Assembly (NCBI GenBank): GCA_008694505.1
Contig: VZDJ01000052.1
Coordinates: forward strand, 4,529,722-4,593,721
Source: Cyanoderma ruficeps
Lineage: Eukaryota; Chordata; Aves; Passeriformes; Timaliidae
Direction of reading: 5' to 3'
DNA length: 64,000 nucleotides
The position numbers and the translations under genes were made by a program. Shown here one piece after another: positions 36,001-51,000 of the stretch. Each line of letters starts with the position of its first letter. The stretch's first letter is position 1. The notes under the pieces are model-generated. The model was not told the origin of the DNA. It did not search any database and saw only the letters and a list, made by a program, of their open reading frames with translations.

Positions 36001-39000
36001 GCTTTACCATGAAGAAAACTAAAAGCTTTATTGTGTTTTCGCTAAACATTAGAGGAGCCACCTTCAAAAACAATATATGGTGGTCATAGAAGCCCACATT
36101 GCAGGAAAATAATAAATGCAGTATGCTTAATAAGCAGCAATATCTTATTTGATCTAATGCAAACAGATATTATCTTTAAAGTGCCACTTGCTTTGTAAAA
36201 GAATTATTACTAGTTACAGTTACAGCTCCTGTATTGCTCACTGACTGTGACCAAATCCCTGTGAAACAAGAATCCAGCCCATGATAAGGTAACAGATAAC
36301 AAACCAGGAAAATATGTTTGGTTAAAATAGAAACACAAGGCTTGGAAAGTTGTGAAGAGTTTTACCACCCAAGTCAAAACCAGGCACTTCAAAGACAATG
36401 CCTCTACCTGAACTTGGTCTGCAGACCTAACCTCACGCTAAACTGCACAAATGATTTAAGATCTAAGCCATGCTGTGGCAAAAAGTCGTTGCAAAGAGAC
36501 AGAAAAAGCTCTGGTTTGTTTTTTAATAAGCAGTTTCTCCTTCCCTTTCAAAGGCTGTGAAAGATTCTTCCAAGGTTCTAGTGAAAAATATGAATTTTCT
36601 CTTTAATTAGAATGGTTAAAAGTGTTCTATTTCATCAGAACACAAGCAGTCCTCAGAGCAGACAGCATGTTCAAGGCCACAGTAAAACACTGGGACTGTA
36701 TGAATGCACATAATACCAGACAGTAACTACTGATTATAGTTTTTAGAGTTGGTGCCACTGAAGTCTTGTTCTAGAAATCCTTCCATCAGTTTAATCCCCC
36801 CCCCCTTTTTTTTTTTTTTGGGNTTTTTTTTTTTTTAGGGATTTTGTGTCTCCCACGCTTTGAAAAAAATAGATGAAAGGGAAGCCTGTAAATAAGCTAA
36901 TTACATATTTCTTCATTTTCCTAGTATTTTTGTCAACTATGCCATTATGACTGATCAAATTTTCAGTAATCTGAGTAACTTGTATGTCGTCTTTTGAAAT
37001 CTAACAAGGCTTACAAGGCTTCTTTACATGTAGAGACTTCAGAAAAACAAGTAACACTGCATTTTCATCAAAATTCTTCCATTTTTACAGGGATCTCTTT
37101 GCAAGAACTAAATATTCACCTTCAGTGAAACAGAGAATTAAAAAAACTAATCACTCAAAGCAAGTGTTTTATGAAACTTATTTTGAAAGAGGGTTTAAAT
37201 GAGTAATTTAAAAGTTGAGCTTCAGGCACATAAGACAAAGCCTTCAGCTTAAAACTTCATCCAAAAAAGATGCTCAACCTCTACATGAACAACTGCAAGC
37301 CCCAGTTCTGTCAGCATAAACAGCATTTATTTATTGACATTAAAGATGTTGTCCATTATACTGCCCTAAGTATGGACACAATTGTTTTCTGAACAAATTA
37401 CTTCCTTCAACAATTATGCACCATGGAAGCTTTATTACCACTCCACAAAACTCAAAGGCTTTGAAGACCACTCAAAAGTTGGAAAACCAACTGTATTAAT
37501 TCAGCCTTTGCTAAAGTACACTGCCACCCTATTGCAGCTGGAAAATTCAGAAGAGGATTAACTTAATAGCACTGCACCTGATAGAAGTGTGGTAAATGTC
37601 TTAATTTCAATATCCATAAAACAAAATAGATGGGCAAGACACTGACTTCTTTAAGAATGACACAGGTTGGGCCCTTGGACTAAGAAATGTTGGTTATGTC
37701 ACATGAAACCAGGTCACATTGCACTAAATTTGTAACATACTGGCCTGAGACAGAGATAAATAACTTAATAAAATAATTTAAAGGGACTTGTAGCAGGTAA
37801 TTTGAATGGAGTATTGAACCAAATCTCTTAAAAGTTTGTGTTATGCAAACAAAGCAAGGATGATGGGAGACATCATCTCTCCTACAGACAAAAACACAGC
37901 CTTGCGTGCCCTTTTGATCTTCTACACCACTTCATCATCACCTGCAGAATGAGCATTATTCTGGAACGGTGGGAGAAGTCTGAAAAAAGAACACAGCCCT
38001 TGTTTTCATCTCCGAACACAAGCAGCAAATGAAGACACAGACACTTGCACTACCCCACAAAGATTGAGGATCTTCCCACCCACGCCTCTTCCAAGGGCCA
38101 CCCTGCTGCCCTGTTTCTGCTGAAGGCTGCCATTCCCAGGGACATCAGAAACAAATTCTGGGACTACACCCTCACCCATCCCAAATGCCTTCAGCAGCTA
38201 GTTCAGCTGAATCATCTCTAGTGCAAAATCAGCAACAATACAGTGTATGTCTCCAATTCAGTGCCTAAGTTGTGGGGAATCAACCTTTAAAAAGTGTCAG
38301 TAAAAACCAGTTGCCTACAATAATAACATTACAGTATTCTATGTTACAGTAAATTCAGGCTGTTTCTCTGGTCTTAAAAACCAGACCCAAAGCCAAATTA
38401 AATACATGCTGAGCAGCACATTGTTTAAAAGTTACTTATTTTTCAAAAATATTCAAAGAGGGATTCAATATAACACCTTTTTTTAAACAAGGATCTTTCT
38501 AGATATGCAGACCTACTGATGATGATCACAATTATGCCAAAGAGTGTATTTTAACAAACCAGACAGTGCAAATGAGTAGGTCTATGGTAAGCAAAACTCC
38601 AGACAGATGAATGCTATGCATCCATCATTAAATCTGTAAAAATAACGGTACAAAAGCAGTATTATACTTTATTTCTATAGAGAATCCATGTACCATACAC
38701 AGGAATTAATTTGAGTGTTCTCAAAACATTGTGAATTCAAAGGTTAGGAACATATTTCATTAATTTAGTTCTAAAAGTCATTTTGTTACGGCCAACCCAC
38801 TGAGAAAAAGAAATAACAGAGCAGACTTTTGTAAAAAATAACAATATAGGGAATGACTTTTTAATATATATACGTCTAATTAGCATTTCAAGAGGAGGAG
38901 AAAAAGTAGAACTAAAATACTGCCATGTATATTAAAGGCAGAATGGTTTCTCATTAGAAGAAAAAAACGATCTGGCTCCCACCTCCTGCACCATTTTTGC

Positions 39001-42000
39001 TCTCTCTTTACTCTTTGGAAAGATAGATTTTCCTGTACCAATTCAAAATTCAGTTAAAATAGAACCAAAATATGCCTACTAGCCAAAAATACTATTTTCC
39101 ACTGCAATAAAGTAGAATTGCTGGATAAATCTTTGATCTAATAGCTTGCTAATGACAAAATTACAAAAACCTGGGGCTTTAAATATAATTTTAAATCTCA
39201 TGAAGCTCAGTGCTCCTTTCCCAGTTACACTGGCATACCACTGAGGAATGTGACACGAAAAACCCAAAGTAAAACTCCAACTGCAGCATTAACTAATCAC
39301 GTTAGCACTGACTGGCCGTACCAGAGAGAAAGGGTAGGATAAAACCAAACAAACCCCTTATTTCATTAGTTTTGGCCAAATCTTCACCTTCCCCAGTCAC
39401 AAAACTGCATTTTACAAAACACATTTCTCTCTTTCAAAGCTCAACTACTCTGTTATTGCTATGTGACATACTGAAAGCATTATCACATTTTTATTTGTGT
39501 GTTATTAATCTGTAGCAATGGTCTCCCAAAAACAAGCAAGCAGGTCTCCACAGCAACTCCACATTCAGTGATCCCTCGAAGTTCTGCAGGAGCAGCCAGA
39601 GCTGAACACCACGAGCCAGGTTGAGCTGCTGATCAGGGACAGAACTGAGAGATTTCACAAGTGCTAAAGCAAATAATGGCCTCCACATTCAGCCTGGCTC
39701 TGAAGGAGGTACAGTAACGAGTGAAGAACACTTTTCCTTCAGTCTCTTGTAAATTAAAGTTCTTGTGTGATGAAGATTGTTTCCTCCAGATCGTGGGATT
39801 GATACGAACTGTTCACTTCTGATCCTGTGCCTTTTTCCCCTCCAGAACCATTCTAGCACAGATTCAACACTAAGCTGTAAATGAAGTGTTTTATTTACAC
39901 TTACCCAGCTGAAGGATGAACCAGCTGCTCATCAGATGTTTTACACCCATACTCTTCCATAGCAGAGAAACCATTACCAGCTTCATTGTTTACATCAGCT
40001 CTCAAAGGCTTAAAACTTGGGTCTAAACACTGACTGTGGTGTGGTGTAACCAATTAAGTGCTCCAGCATCCCTCAGTTTTAACAGAGTTAAACAAACCTT
40101 CTTGAGCACTGTGTGAGTGAAACTCTGGCTTTTTCAGGTCCAAAGTCTATAGATCACCTCAGTCACTGGACTGTCACCTTGTGCACAGAACATGGTGGAA
40201 GTGAAGCTGTTTGCCACTCTGCTTCTGCTGTGTATTCCACTAAAGCCCATTTCCAACTGAAATGAACATTAGAGGAATATAATAAGCACTAAATGAAGCC
40301 TGGTTTTAATTTCATGCACAGTTATTTGGTGAATGGTTAAGCACAAGCTGTCTCAAGTCAGAGGACTTCGTATTTCATGATACATTAAGTTACAACACCT
40401 ATGCTGAATTTTTAAAGAGGCTGCAAGGGAAAACACCTGCACTTTAAAACTTTACAGGGAAGATTTTAAGAGATTAAATAACTGAGGATACCACAGATCA
40501 GTAAAATCCCAATGCTTTTGACATGGAGAAGCATAGGAAGGACCTACACAAAGTAACTATAAAGTAACTGTAACACCGTGCAATGCCAGTCACAGTCTTG
40601 TTACTGTTCAAGTACAAAGCCTTTTCCTCGCTAGCAAGCATAACTAATAATAACATAATTATTAATTAATATTCTATGGTTCCTAGCTGTCCAAAGTCCT
40701 GCTCAGAAGAGAGGATTTTGACACTAAATTTCTAGAGGAGAAAGTGTCAGCCTTATCCTTCTGCTATTATCTTTCTGCAGACTTCACTCAACTGAAGCAC
40801 AGTTTAAAAATACAAGAATGGAGAAATATATTTTTCCGCTAAGGAAAGAACAAATATCAGATTCCAACTACGTCTTTCAGCTCATTATTTTCTAATACTT
40901 CATAAGAAGTTCTAAAGTACCATTGGTAATGCTGCCATTGTTAAAAGCCCAGATTTCCCGCCAATGAGATGACACAAATATTTACTCTAAGTCTACATTC
41001 CACAAACTTGGCCGCATTTGAAAGGAATGATGAGTAACAAAACCCTCTGTTCTTCTGTTTGGAAGGTATTTGTGTTTACAGAACACCATTCTTTAACTGT
41101 GAACCAAGCCTTTTGTGCTCTTTGACTAAAGATATGGAGCCCATTCCATTTACAAAAAGTCCGAATATGATTTCTCTCACCTCTGATTCAACCACCAGTT
41201 GGTGCATTCCCCACAGTAAGCTGGCTCTGAGAAAGGATGAGAGAAGCACATCTGACATGAGTTTGCTCATCACCTGCTGTTTCAACAGCACTCAGTGTCT
41301 AAGCCAGGCATTCCCTAGCTGGAAGGATTCCCAGGGCTCTGCAGAGACTCAGAGAGTCCTGTAAACAGGAAGCACCAATCTGATGGCAACTGCCAAAATC
41401 AGCTGTTCATTCCTCTGATACAAGTAATATACATTTTGACTTCTGATAAAATATTCCAGCTCAGCTTTGTTAAAGGCTGGGGTTTTTTTTCCAATGTCTT
41501 GGTCCATTATAATTCTGGTGGCATTTTGACAAGACCACAAAGCAGGGCTCTGAGGAAGGCAAAGAGTCCATTAGCCCATTTTATCCTATTGGTTCATAAT
41601 AAGAAACCCTGCCCCACACCACACATCCTGTGCTATGAGCTAGCACATCACCTATGAAAAACCACAGCAAAAAAGCCTATTTAATATAAACCTACTGTTT
41701 TAAGTGTAATGCACATTTTTAACTGTTGCACTGTATTTGCCACAGCATGTAACTTTGCATTCCATCTGCAGAATTGCCAAGATCTCCAAGATTTCTCTAC
41801 CAGCTACAAACTCAATACTATGTCACGTTACTAGCAAGTTGTATCTGGATTTGTATCAGTCTTCATTCACAGGACAGCTGAGCACAAACTAGATTTTATG
41901 TTTGCTAATCCAAGCACTTCAGCTATACAAAAAACCAAAGTGGCTGTGTCTTTTTTCCCCCCACATCAGCACTGCCCAGAGTATTACTGAGTAGATACTA

Positions 42001-45000
42001 CACATTCCTGCTGTCAGGCAGCAGAAGCTTGCAGTGGCAAGTTTCTGAAAATACAAGCCAGACCTCTCCTGAATTAAAACTTTAAAAAAGGAATCACAAA
42101 GCATTTATATAAATGTTATATAAACGTTTTTGCAAATTTTCTTTTCATGAAGAGCATTAATTTCACCCTGTCTCTCACTCTTTTCACTTTCTGCTGTTTA
42201 GCTGGTGTTTTCCCAAGGCAGTAACACATCACACCTCTGTCTGTGCAGCTCCTCTTTCTCTGCAATTGATAGCTCAGGTGCAACAAAAACTTCAGCAACA
42301 TTTAGCAGGATTTTATCTCCAACAGAAACATTTTTACATTTCCACTAAAGAACACAATGTATGTATCACATAGGAGCCAGTTAACATTTAAATGGAAACA
42401 TCTGTTATGCAAAGTGGTGGCAAAATATGTTTACATTAAACAGCAAAATGAGAATTGCATTTTTTGCTAACCATTACCAAACAGAACAAAAGAAAACCCA
42501 GAAAACTCAAAGCAACTTAAAGAAGGCACCTTTAAATAAAAAAAATTACATTTTGGGCCTTTATCAGCCAGTCTCTATGAATTACTTAAACAGCAGCATT
42601 CCATCTTGTGTGTGCACATGCACTAATATGAAATTGCAGAAGGTTACATACAATTTGGCCTTGCTTTTAGTACCACAAACAGCACAATCAATTTTGAGAG
42701 TGTGGACTAAAGATCTGACTTTCCTGAAGTTAGGCCACTTCCATACTAGAGCTGCAAAGCTGGTTACAAATCAGCAAAGCTGCCACAAGCATCCTTCCTA
42801 AACTCTTCCTTTGGGTACACAAATTCCTGATTTTGTGCCACTATGCACCAGAATCAGTGATTAAATATAAAAACCTAGATTTTTGCTGCTTAGATTAGAA
42901 TTTTTTGGGGTACACACTGAGTGTTCTGCACTCTTACAACATCTAGAAATGACTGCAGCACAGCAGCAGCTTATCAAGTGCAATCTTTCAATGCAGTCTT
43001 CCCCTCAAATAGCCAAATGTCAGAAGCACAATCTAACATGAATTCAGTACTCTAAAAAGAAATCAAGAAGTTGCTTGCCAAGACCAAGGCCATCAGCCCC
43101 TGGGACCCCAAAAGGTGTGTATCTGTTCCTCTTTCAGTTCTAATTAAAGTGTCACAAAATGAGCTTTGGCAACACAGTGTACAAGCATTATGCTGTCCAC
43201 AAGAAATGTTGAAGATGAAAATTGCCTGTGGATTCTAAAGTTTGAAAAATTTTAAGGGGTATGAAAACACTGCAAGTGAACGTATGTGCCACAAGCTTCA
43301 CTGGAATTTTCAAAAGGGCGAGATTTTATGGTTATTTTAAAAATCCACATTCATATTTTGCTTATGACTTGAGGAAAGGAAACGAGATCTATATTTACAT
43401 GAAATTGAAGACATATCTCACAATTCTCTTAAATCAAGGAAAAAAATTGGGTTTTTTTAACAAAGTCCATTTCACTTTTTCATGAAATTAATTTTATGAT
43501 GTAAATAGCAAACCAGAATCTGTCTGTCCAAAAGCATTTAATTAGAACATGAAATGGTTTTGAGGTCTACTATTTTTAAAAGGGTTAACATGAGGAATAA
43601 TTTTTACTAATGCTCCTAACCCATCAATCCTAAAATATGCAATTGTACACCACAGCCCATGATTCAGACAGGAAATTCTTTCTTCAAACCTCTCCGGGTA
43701 TTCTATGACTCACATAACAATTGAGGTATTTCCAAGGGTTTTCCTTTAAATTTCCTAATATATTCTTCTGTAGTTTAACATTTTTCAGATGTAACACAAC
43801 ACTAAATCTTGAAGCCAACTGCAACACAAGGCTTCAACAGAAAACACAAGTATAAGTATCTTTATTTAATAGAGTTACTTGCTTTTTCAACCATGTTGAG
43901 TGACATTTAGGTAATTAGGGCCATATACTCACCAATAAACTTGTTTTGCATAGTCTCTAGGAGAGCTTGGTGGGCATCCTCTGTCTGCAAAGCACATGAA
44001 CATTCTCTGGCCAGTATGGTCCGGACAAGGTGCTCTCCACAACCTAAAGAAATATAAAGATTGGGAATAGTCAAAATACAGATATCACTATGAAGACAGC
44101 CTGTCATTAATTTACATCATCACATTAATTTGGCTGCGATGATGCAAAATAATGAGTTTCTTCATAGTGATGCATACGACGAGTTTCTGCCACTTATTTT
44201 TATTTTTTTAAAAAGGTTGACATAGAGTCACTCAAAAATTCAAGGAAGTCAGGGATTTTCTTACAACTTTCCTGAAATTTTGACTGCATGGAGTCATAAA
44301 GCAAACAAAAGTTAAGTACAGAAAGAAGAAACGGCAGCACTGTCTCTGACTTGGCATCTCTATCCAGATAGAATCCTCTTACTAATCATTCTCCTGGGAA
44401 TGATCCCTGCATGCAACTCTTCAAACCACAAACAACTTCAGTGACACAGTAACTCCTTTTGCATGACAGAATCTTCTGCTTAGTCCATCTGATTCAGCCT
44501 TTTTGCAACAAAGGAATACGTGATGAATTCACCCATGCTTTTTTTTTGGCCAAAGTGGCTGGTCACTGGACTCCTAATATAAATTCTTATAATTTTTAAA
44601 GGTTTGTCCTCAAGAAAGTAAAAAGCTTCTGCAAACAACCACTTATTGCCTCAGTGCTTTCTGTACCTATCCCTATTTTTTGGTGAAGACAAGCAGGTCA
44701 TTACTGCTACTCTTGCTCTGTAGGAACACTCACACCTGCTATTTTTTCTCCTACATCCTTTTCCTTTCCTGTGCTGTGCTTTGGGACATGCAGCTGCAGC
44801 CAAATGGCACCGTGCATGTTTACTGGACCAACTGTGGTTTGTTGGACAGGAAAACTCACTGCTGATACCTGCTCCATACAGACCAAGGTCATTACACTAC
44901 TTCTGCCTCCTGTTTGTTGACATTTTTCCTCAATGGCAGGGAAGCAGACAAAGCAGCTAGAAGAGGTTTAATGAAGAGCCAGGTAAGCTGTGTTATCCAG

Positions 45001-48000
45001 TTAGGAAAGAAAAAAAACATAACTGATGTAGAGTTGTAATGTAACAATGATCTCGAATTATCTAAATGCAAGTTTCTATATTTTGATCAGAATTGTAACT
45101 TATCAAGGCCTAAAACTGCATTAGAGACCAGAATATACAGAGAGAAGTCAGATACAGTGTTCACAATTATATATAAATATTTCTAGCACATTTCTCATTA
45201 AATACAACAAGATGATACAAGCACCGGAACCATTAAAAAAAATCTGCTATAATCCAGTTGGACTCATTAGCTCAGGTACAGAATAACATAAATACGCCTA
45301 CACAGCCTCCAGAAACAAATTTATGGCTGGATACAATCTAGTTGCTTCCAAGTGGCAGTGAGCTGGAGCTGGTAAGACATCAGACCTAGGCTGGCTTCAG
45401 ACAAAGGCAGCTCAGTCTCATGGGTAGCTCATACTTCACTGGAAGCACTAACATGCCCAGAACAGAGACACTGGCTGAAGCCAGCCTAGATGTGGCATAA
45501 AGAAAAAATTTAATAATTAAAGCCAACCCAAAGTGGCCCCAGTGCAGCCTGCTGAGTCTCTCATCGCTGTGCATACGCTGAGTTTAGAGCACTGGCTGGT
45601 TTGGGTACAACGTGGCACAAACACGTTGGCAGGTCTGGCACTGTGGATTGCAGCTACTCACAGGCTGGTTTCTAGTTCTTCTCACCATTTTAAACCCTAA
45701 TTAACATGGCAACCTACTCAAAGAATCTCCCTCTCTGGCTGCTCGTCACACAATTATACCCTTCCCCTTAAATGCACAGTGAGTTTCCCCTGTTCTTCAA
45801 AGATTGCTAATAGAGATGGAAAAAAAAAACAATATCCCCCTCATTATCAAGATTTAAAAAAACCCCAACAAACAAAAAAAAAGCCACCCTCTGGAGCACT
45901 ATGGATGCATGAGATGTCAGAGAATCAGCCCAGAGACCATATTGCTGAAAAATTGTGTACACATGTCCCAAAATCCTGCTATGTTCAATCACCAAAAAAA
46001 TACCTTGGTCTTCAGTTATGTGTCCCTGCTAATGGGCAGTGTCTCCTGGTTAATACAATTCAGCCAAACTGAGTTGTTTGAAGTGGGACACTTTGGCATT
46101 GAATCCACACACAACTGGCACAACAGAAAGACAAAAAACTTCTTTGTATAGCAACCAGATTGAGTAAAAACCAGTTACAAATTTAGAGGGAAATGAAAGA
46201 GCCAAAATACTACAACAATTACAGAGCCAAGGGAAGTTGTTCTTCAGAGCACAAGGAGAAAAGTGTTTTCATTGAGACTGTCAAGCTCTCAAGTTAATAT
46301 GAGGGAAGTGCCCTGGTTTGGAGATAATCTTCAAGAGGCTCGTGCAATAGAGCAATTTCAGCAGCTGCTCACAGGAGGGTCAGTCCATTCATTTCTTTCA
46401 TTACACCCACACTCAGAAGCTTCTGTCCACAGCAGAACTGTGAGTTATCTACTATTTATTCCAAAGTGATTGATGAAGAACATGAGAAAAAATTCTGTAA
46501 GATGCATTTTACCCACAGATCACAATATGGACATTACTTTTTTTAAATTAAGAAGGTTTAATCACTATGAAGTTTTACCATAAAGAACAAAACTGAACAG
46601 GCATATGCTCCAGCAAAAACTGAGAAAATTGTTTTTTTCTTGGAAAAAACTGTTAGTACCTTTAAAATATAACATGTAACACCTTTACATGTAACTATAT
46701 GAATAAGAAGCAGAGGACTTAGAATAGAAATCAAACAAATGAGACACAGAAATCAGAGTGAGCCTATGGATCTCCAGTGCACCAAGTAATAAAACCAGAT
46801 GTTACTCCTTCACAATTTTCAAGTCTTTCCGAAATTGGCATCAAAAAAACAATGGCCATTTTTTAGCATGACGTATAATGTTATTCCCCCCCCCCAAGAG
46901 AATGACTTTATTGAAGAGTTCCCATAACATCAAGTCTGCTCCAAAAAAATTTCAGAGAGAGAAAACTTAATATGGGTTAAGAACAGCTGCAGCGCACAGA
47001 TGTGATCCAGGATCAACCACAAGGAAAACAGCTTTGCAATTCTACTAACACATCACACATCTCTACATCCCCACAGACAAAGTTATTTCTTTTTGTCATA
47101 TTTATGTCAACCTATAAGGCAGCGAACTTACAGACTGCTGCTGGCAGTGTGTGCAAAAATCTTTCAACACATCAATTGCTGGCAGTCTGCAGGGACAGAT
47201 AACTAAGGAAAACAATTCCTCCATTTGGAAAAGAAAAATTTGTTACTGCAGTTTTTGATGTAGGAACATCTATTTTTGAAGAAGAAAAAAAAAGAACAAC
47301 TAAGCAGTGTTTCACATACTTTGACCAGATACAGGCTAAGAAAAAGAGTTACACTTCATATTATCTGAAGTCAGAAGCAAACTTCTTGCAGGTTTAGCAG
47401 ATCTATATGTCTGTATAGCCTCTAACTGGGGACGCACTGTAGACAATACCAGGACAAGGCACAAAATGGCTGTATACATCACTAGAGCAATCACAACTGA
47501 TTTATAACTTACAATATAAAGTTGTGGGTTCAAATTTATAGTTCCAGTCACTTTAGTCTAACCGCCAGCATTAGCCAACTTCCAAAAAAGTTGTATTAAC
47601 ACGACTCAAGACAGCAACTCCAGTGAAAGCTACTTAAACACATCTCCAAATCATGCACACAACTTGATGAAAATGTAAATCTGGTTCATTGGCTTAACTA
47701 TCTCACATTATACAACATTTAACTGCAAGCGTTAATACATTTGGCATTTCTTTCACTGAATAGTACTACAACCAAACCAAGAGGGACTCCCACGAAGCAT
47801 CCTGCAATTCTACATTAAAGTCTCAAATACATTCATTTTAGTAACTTTCCTGTAAACAGAGTTTAAATCATTTTATTATCCTTTCCCAGTTATGATGATG
47901 ACTTCTTCAGTAACCTGAAGCTCATTATATTTCAAAGAAGAATATTTTGCAATGACAGACAAATGCTCCCTAAGACTTCACACATGAGTGACTCAAGAAT

Positions 48001-51000
48001 GAGATGACTAGCTGGAAAAATTTACTGGGTTAAATTAGTGCCTCACACTGAAATAACTGTTCCATATAGTAAACAAATTATTTTCCTAACCCAGTAATAT
48101 TTTGCAAACACCATGTTGCCGACTTGTAACTCCTCTGCTGAGAAAAACACTGTTGTTGGAACTGCTGCTGTCCATGTTTGCAGGGCTAAGTACAATTAAC
48201 TGCCTTCCTCTAGGATTGCTACTGGCAAAGGCAAAAAGGCTTCTGCAGAAAACGAAGAGTTTACAGAGACTACTGTGATAAATCACACCTCACAAACTTG
48301 GTGACCTTCTAGGATGAGGTTAGAGCACTGAAAGGTAGGGGAAGAGCAACTGGTGACACCCACCTGGACTTGTGCAGAGTATTTGACACTGTCCTGCACG
48401 ACATCCTTGTCTCTGCATTAGGGAGACACGGGTTTGATGGGCAGACCATTCAGCAGATAAAGAACTCACTGGACAGCCACACCAGGAGAGCTGTGACAAG
48501 GGCTTAGATATTAGGAAGAAATTCTTTACTGTGAGGGTGGTGAGACACTGGAACTGGTTGCCCAGGGAAGTTCTCAATTTGCCATCCCTGGAAGTGTCCA
48601 CGTCCAAGCTGGATGGAGCTTTAAGCAACCTGTTCTAGTGGAAGGTGTTCCTGCCCACAGCAGGGTGCTGGAACAGGATGATCTTTAAGGTCCCTCCCAA
48701 CCCAAACCACTCTAAGACCCTACAAAAAACAAACATAAGCATACAGATATTTTGCCGCAAGTTTCTAGCCTCCTAGATTATGGGGGAACAGATTCCTAAA
48801 GGCTCCAGCGATATATGGCAACAGATTCCTATGACAAGGGAAGGAAAGAGGAATGAGGCTTAATAGTCACAACACCTTTATTTTGTAAACAAACCACAAA
48901 CCCAAACAAAACTCCAAGAGATCCCAGAAAACCTGTCTTCAACCACAGGCTTCTATTCCTGCCTGAAAATTACTTGAAGATCATATACAAAATGACTTCA
49001 AGATCATACAGAAACACCAACACTGATTTTCAGAGAGATCTATCTTGGATCATGCCACAATACAGTTTTTGATGCACTGCTTCTTTCAAAGTGCCTGGCA
49101 GATCAATGGTGAAATAGAACTCTCCTGTTCTGTGGGTACTGAAATGAGTAATTACTGAGAATAATAGAATTTTACCTCCTATTTAAACACTCCTCATTGA
49201 TTACTACAAGATTTGCACAAGAACCATCAGGAATCTCCAATCTTCTTTTTTTTATAGGCTCTTTTTCTTCTGTTATCTTACTATAATTTAGCTGTTTTGA
49301 ATGTATCAGTAATCCCCTCGAGTTACTATTTCAGCAGTAGTAATTTGCTAGTTAGCCTATGCAAAACTTCCATAACAACCAAGTTACTAGAGGGGGTTTT
49401 GTGATGCTTTTCTTTTTATTTTTTAAGATTGTTAATATTTTCAAATTTTAGCTATTATATTAGATACTATCTTACATTGCAAACAATTTTGAAAAGGTTA
49501 AGAAATCCGAGCTATAGTTTTTAAACGCTAATCTTTGTGATAATTAGTTACCAAACAGTAACTAACACTCAATCCACAGGTTATACAAACCTCAACTTGC
49601 TACAGACTTGGATCTTTCATTTGAGCTCCGTGCAAGAAACTAAGGATTAAACCATTTTCCTCAGCGTAGTGACTTCTCCAGAAGATTTCAAATGCTTGAA
49701 ATAACCACAACAAGAGGAGAAAGAACCCAGCACAATATAAGCTGAACATCCCATTCAATGCGTGCTCTGCATCTCATAACGTTCCTCCGATGGAACCAAG
49801 ATGGCCAACGAAAGGAAGGCCTTGTGCAAAGCGAGCGGCGTGTCAGGGAGAAATTGTTTTTCTGCTCCTTTTGATGGGAGATGCTTTCAAGTCAGGAAAT
49901 TAGAAACAGGTGTGCCAGAGGGCACACACACAGACACACACACACATCCATGCAGCACACTGAAAAACACGCGCTTTCAATTTTCAGACATGAAAGAGGC
50001 TCCTGTTGAATGGAAGGAGAAATGAAAATCTCGTTTGTTTTCTGCGAGCCACAGGCAGAGGGGCTCATGGAGCTTTGACAGGCTGCAGGAGCCTGTCTAG
50101 CAAGGAAACACACAGTACCTCCACACTAAGTGTTGGAACTTGCTTTAAAGGAGTACAGAATGGAAACTTGCATTACACACAGTCAAGAATGGAAAAATTA
50201 ATCTGGTCTGCTCCACTGCCAAAGTATGACTCTTCGCTTTTCAGAAGCTGAAGACAGAAATTACAGGTTATCTGTATTTTATCATCTAGTCTGTGCAGCA
50301 CAGCCTGAACCTGGCCCTGTTGTTTCTGTCCTGTTAAGCTTTGATGTTATTTTCAGTTCAATAGTAGTCTCTAAAGTGTCAGCTAACAAGTCAAAGAACT
50401 ACTATTTCTGCTTTATTTCCTGGATAACTTCTAGTTATGCCTAATGGAAACACAGTGAAACCTGTATTTCAGTAAGCTCTTCTCACAATTTCCTGCATCT
50501 CTAGAAAGAGCTGACTAAAAACTTGCAAGGCAGTGATTTTAGAAAACAAAATACAGTACAATAAAAATATTTGGTTGGCAAGACACTGATACAGGTAGTT
50601 ACATACTGAAAAAAAAATTACAATGTATAATTCTCAAAAGACAAAATGCTGCAGTCTAGCAGGATACACTACAGAGTTAAATTTAAGTTACATAACTTTC
50701 AGCTTTTCTTACTCTTATCAGCTGCTGTATCTTGTCTTCATACTAGCAGGAGAAATTTTTAAATTGTTGACCTATTGCCAGAAAAAACACCTGCAGACAA
50801 AGTCCTGTCCAATTCCTAAAGCATTGATCCTAGAGGGCTCAGTGGAGCACATTCCTGCTGCAGACAGAATGCTCTTAGATGATTTACCTACTAAGAAAAT
50901 GCAATGGAAATTTTCCAAAAGGTTGAAACTTTAGTAAATTTGGGCAGGCTTCAAAGATAACAAAAGACAAATTCAACATGCAGACAAACTTGTGTCTAAA

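Noticed and set aside
48320..48628. Minus-strand 102-codon frame
   Set aside because: It is the antisense of a CR1 copy.
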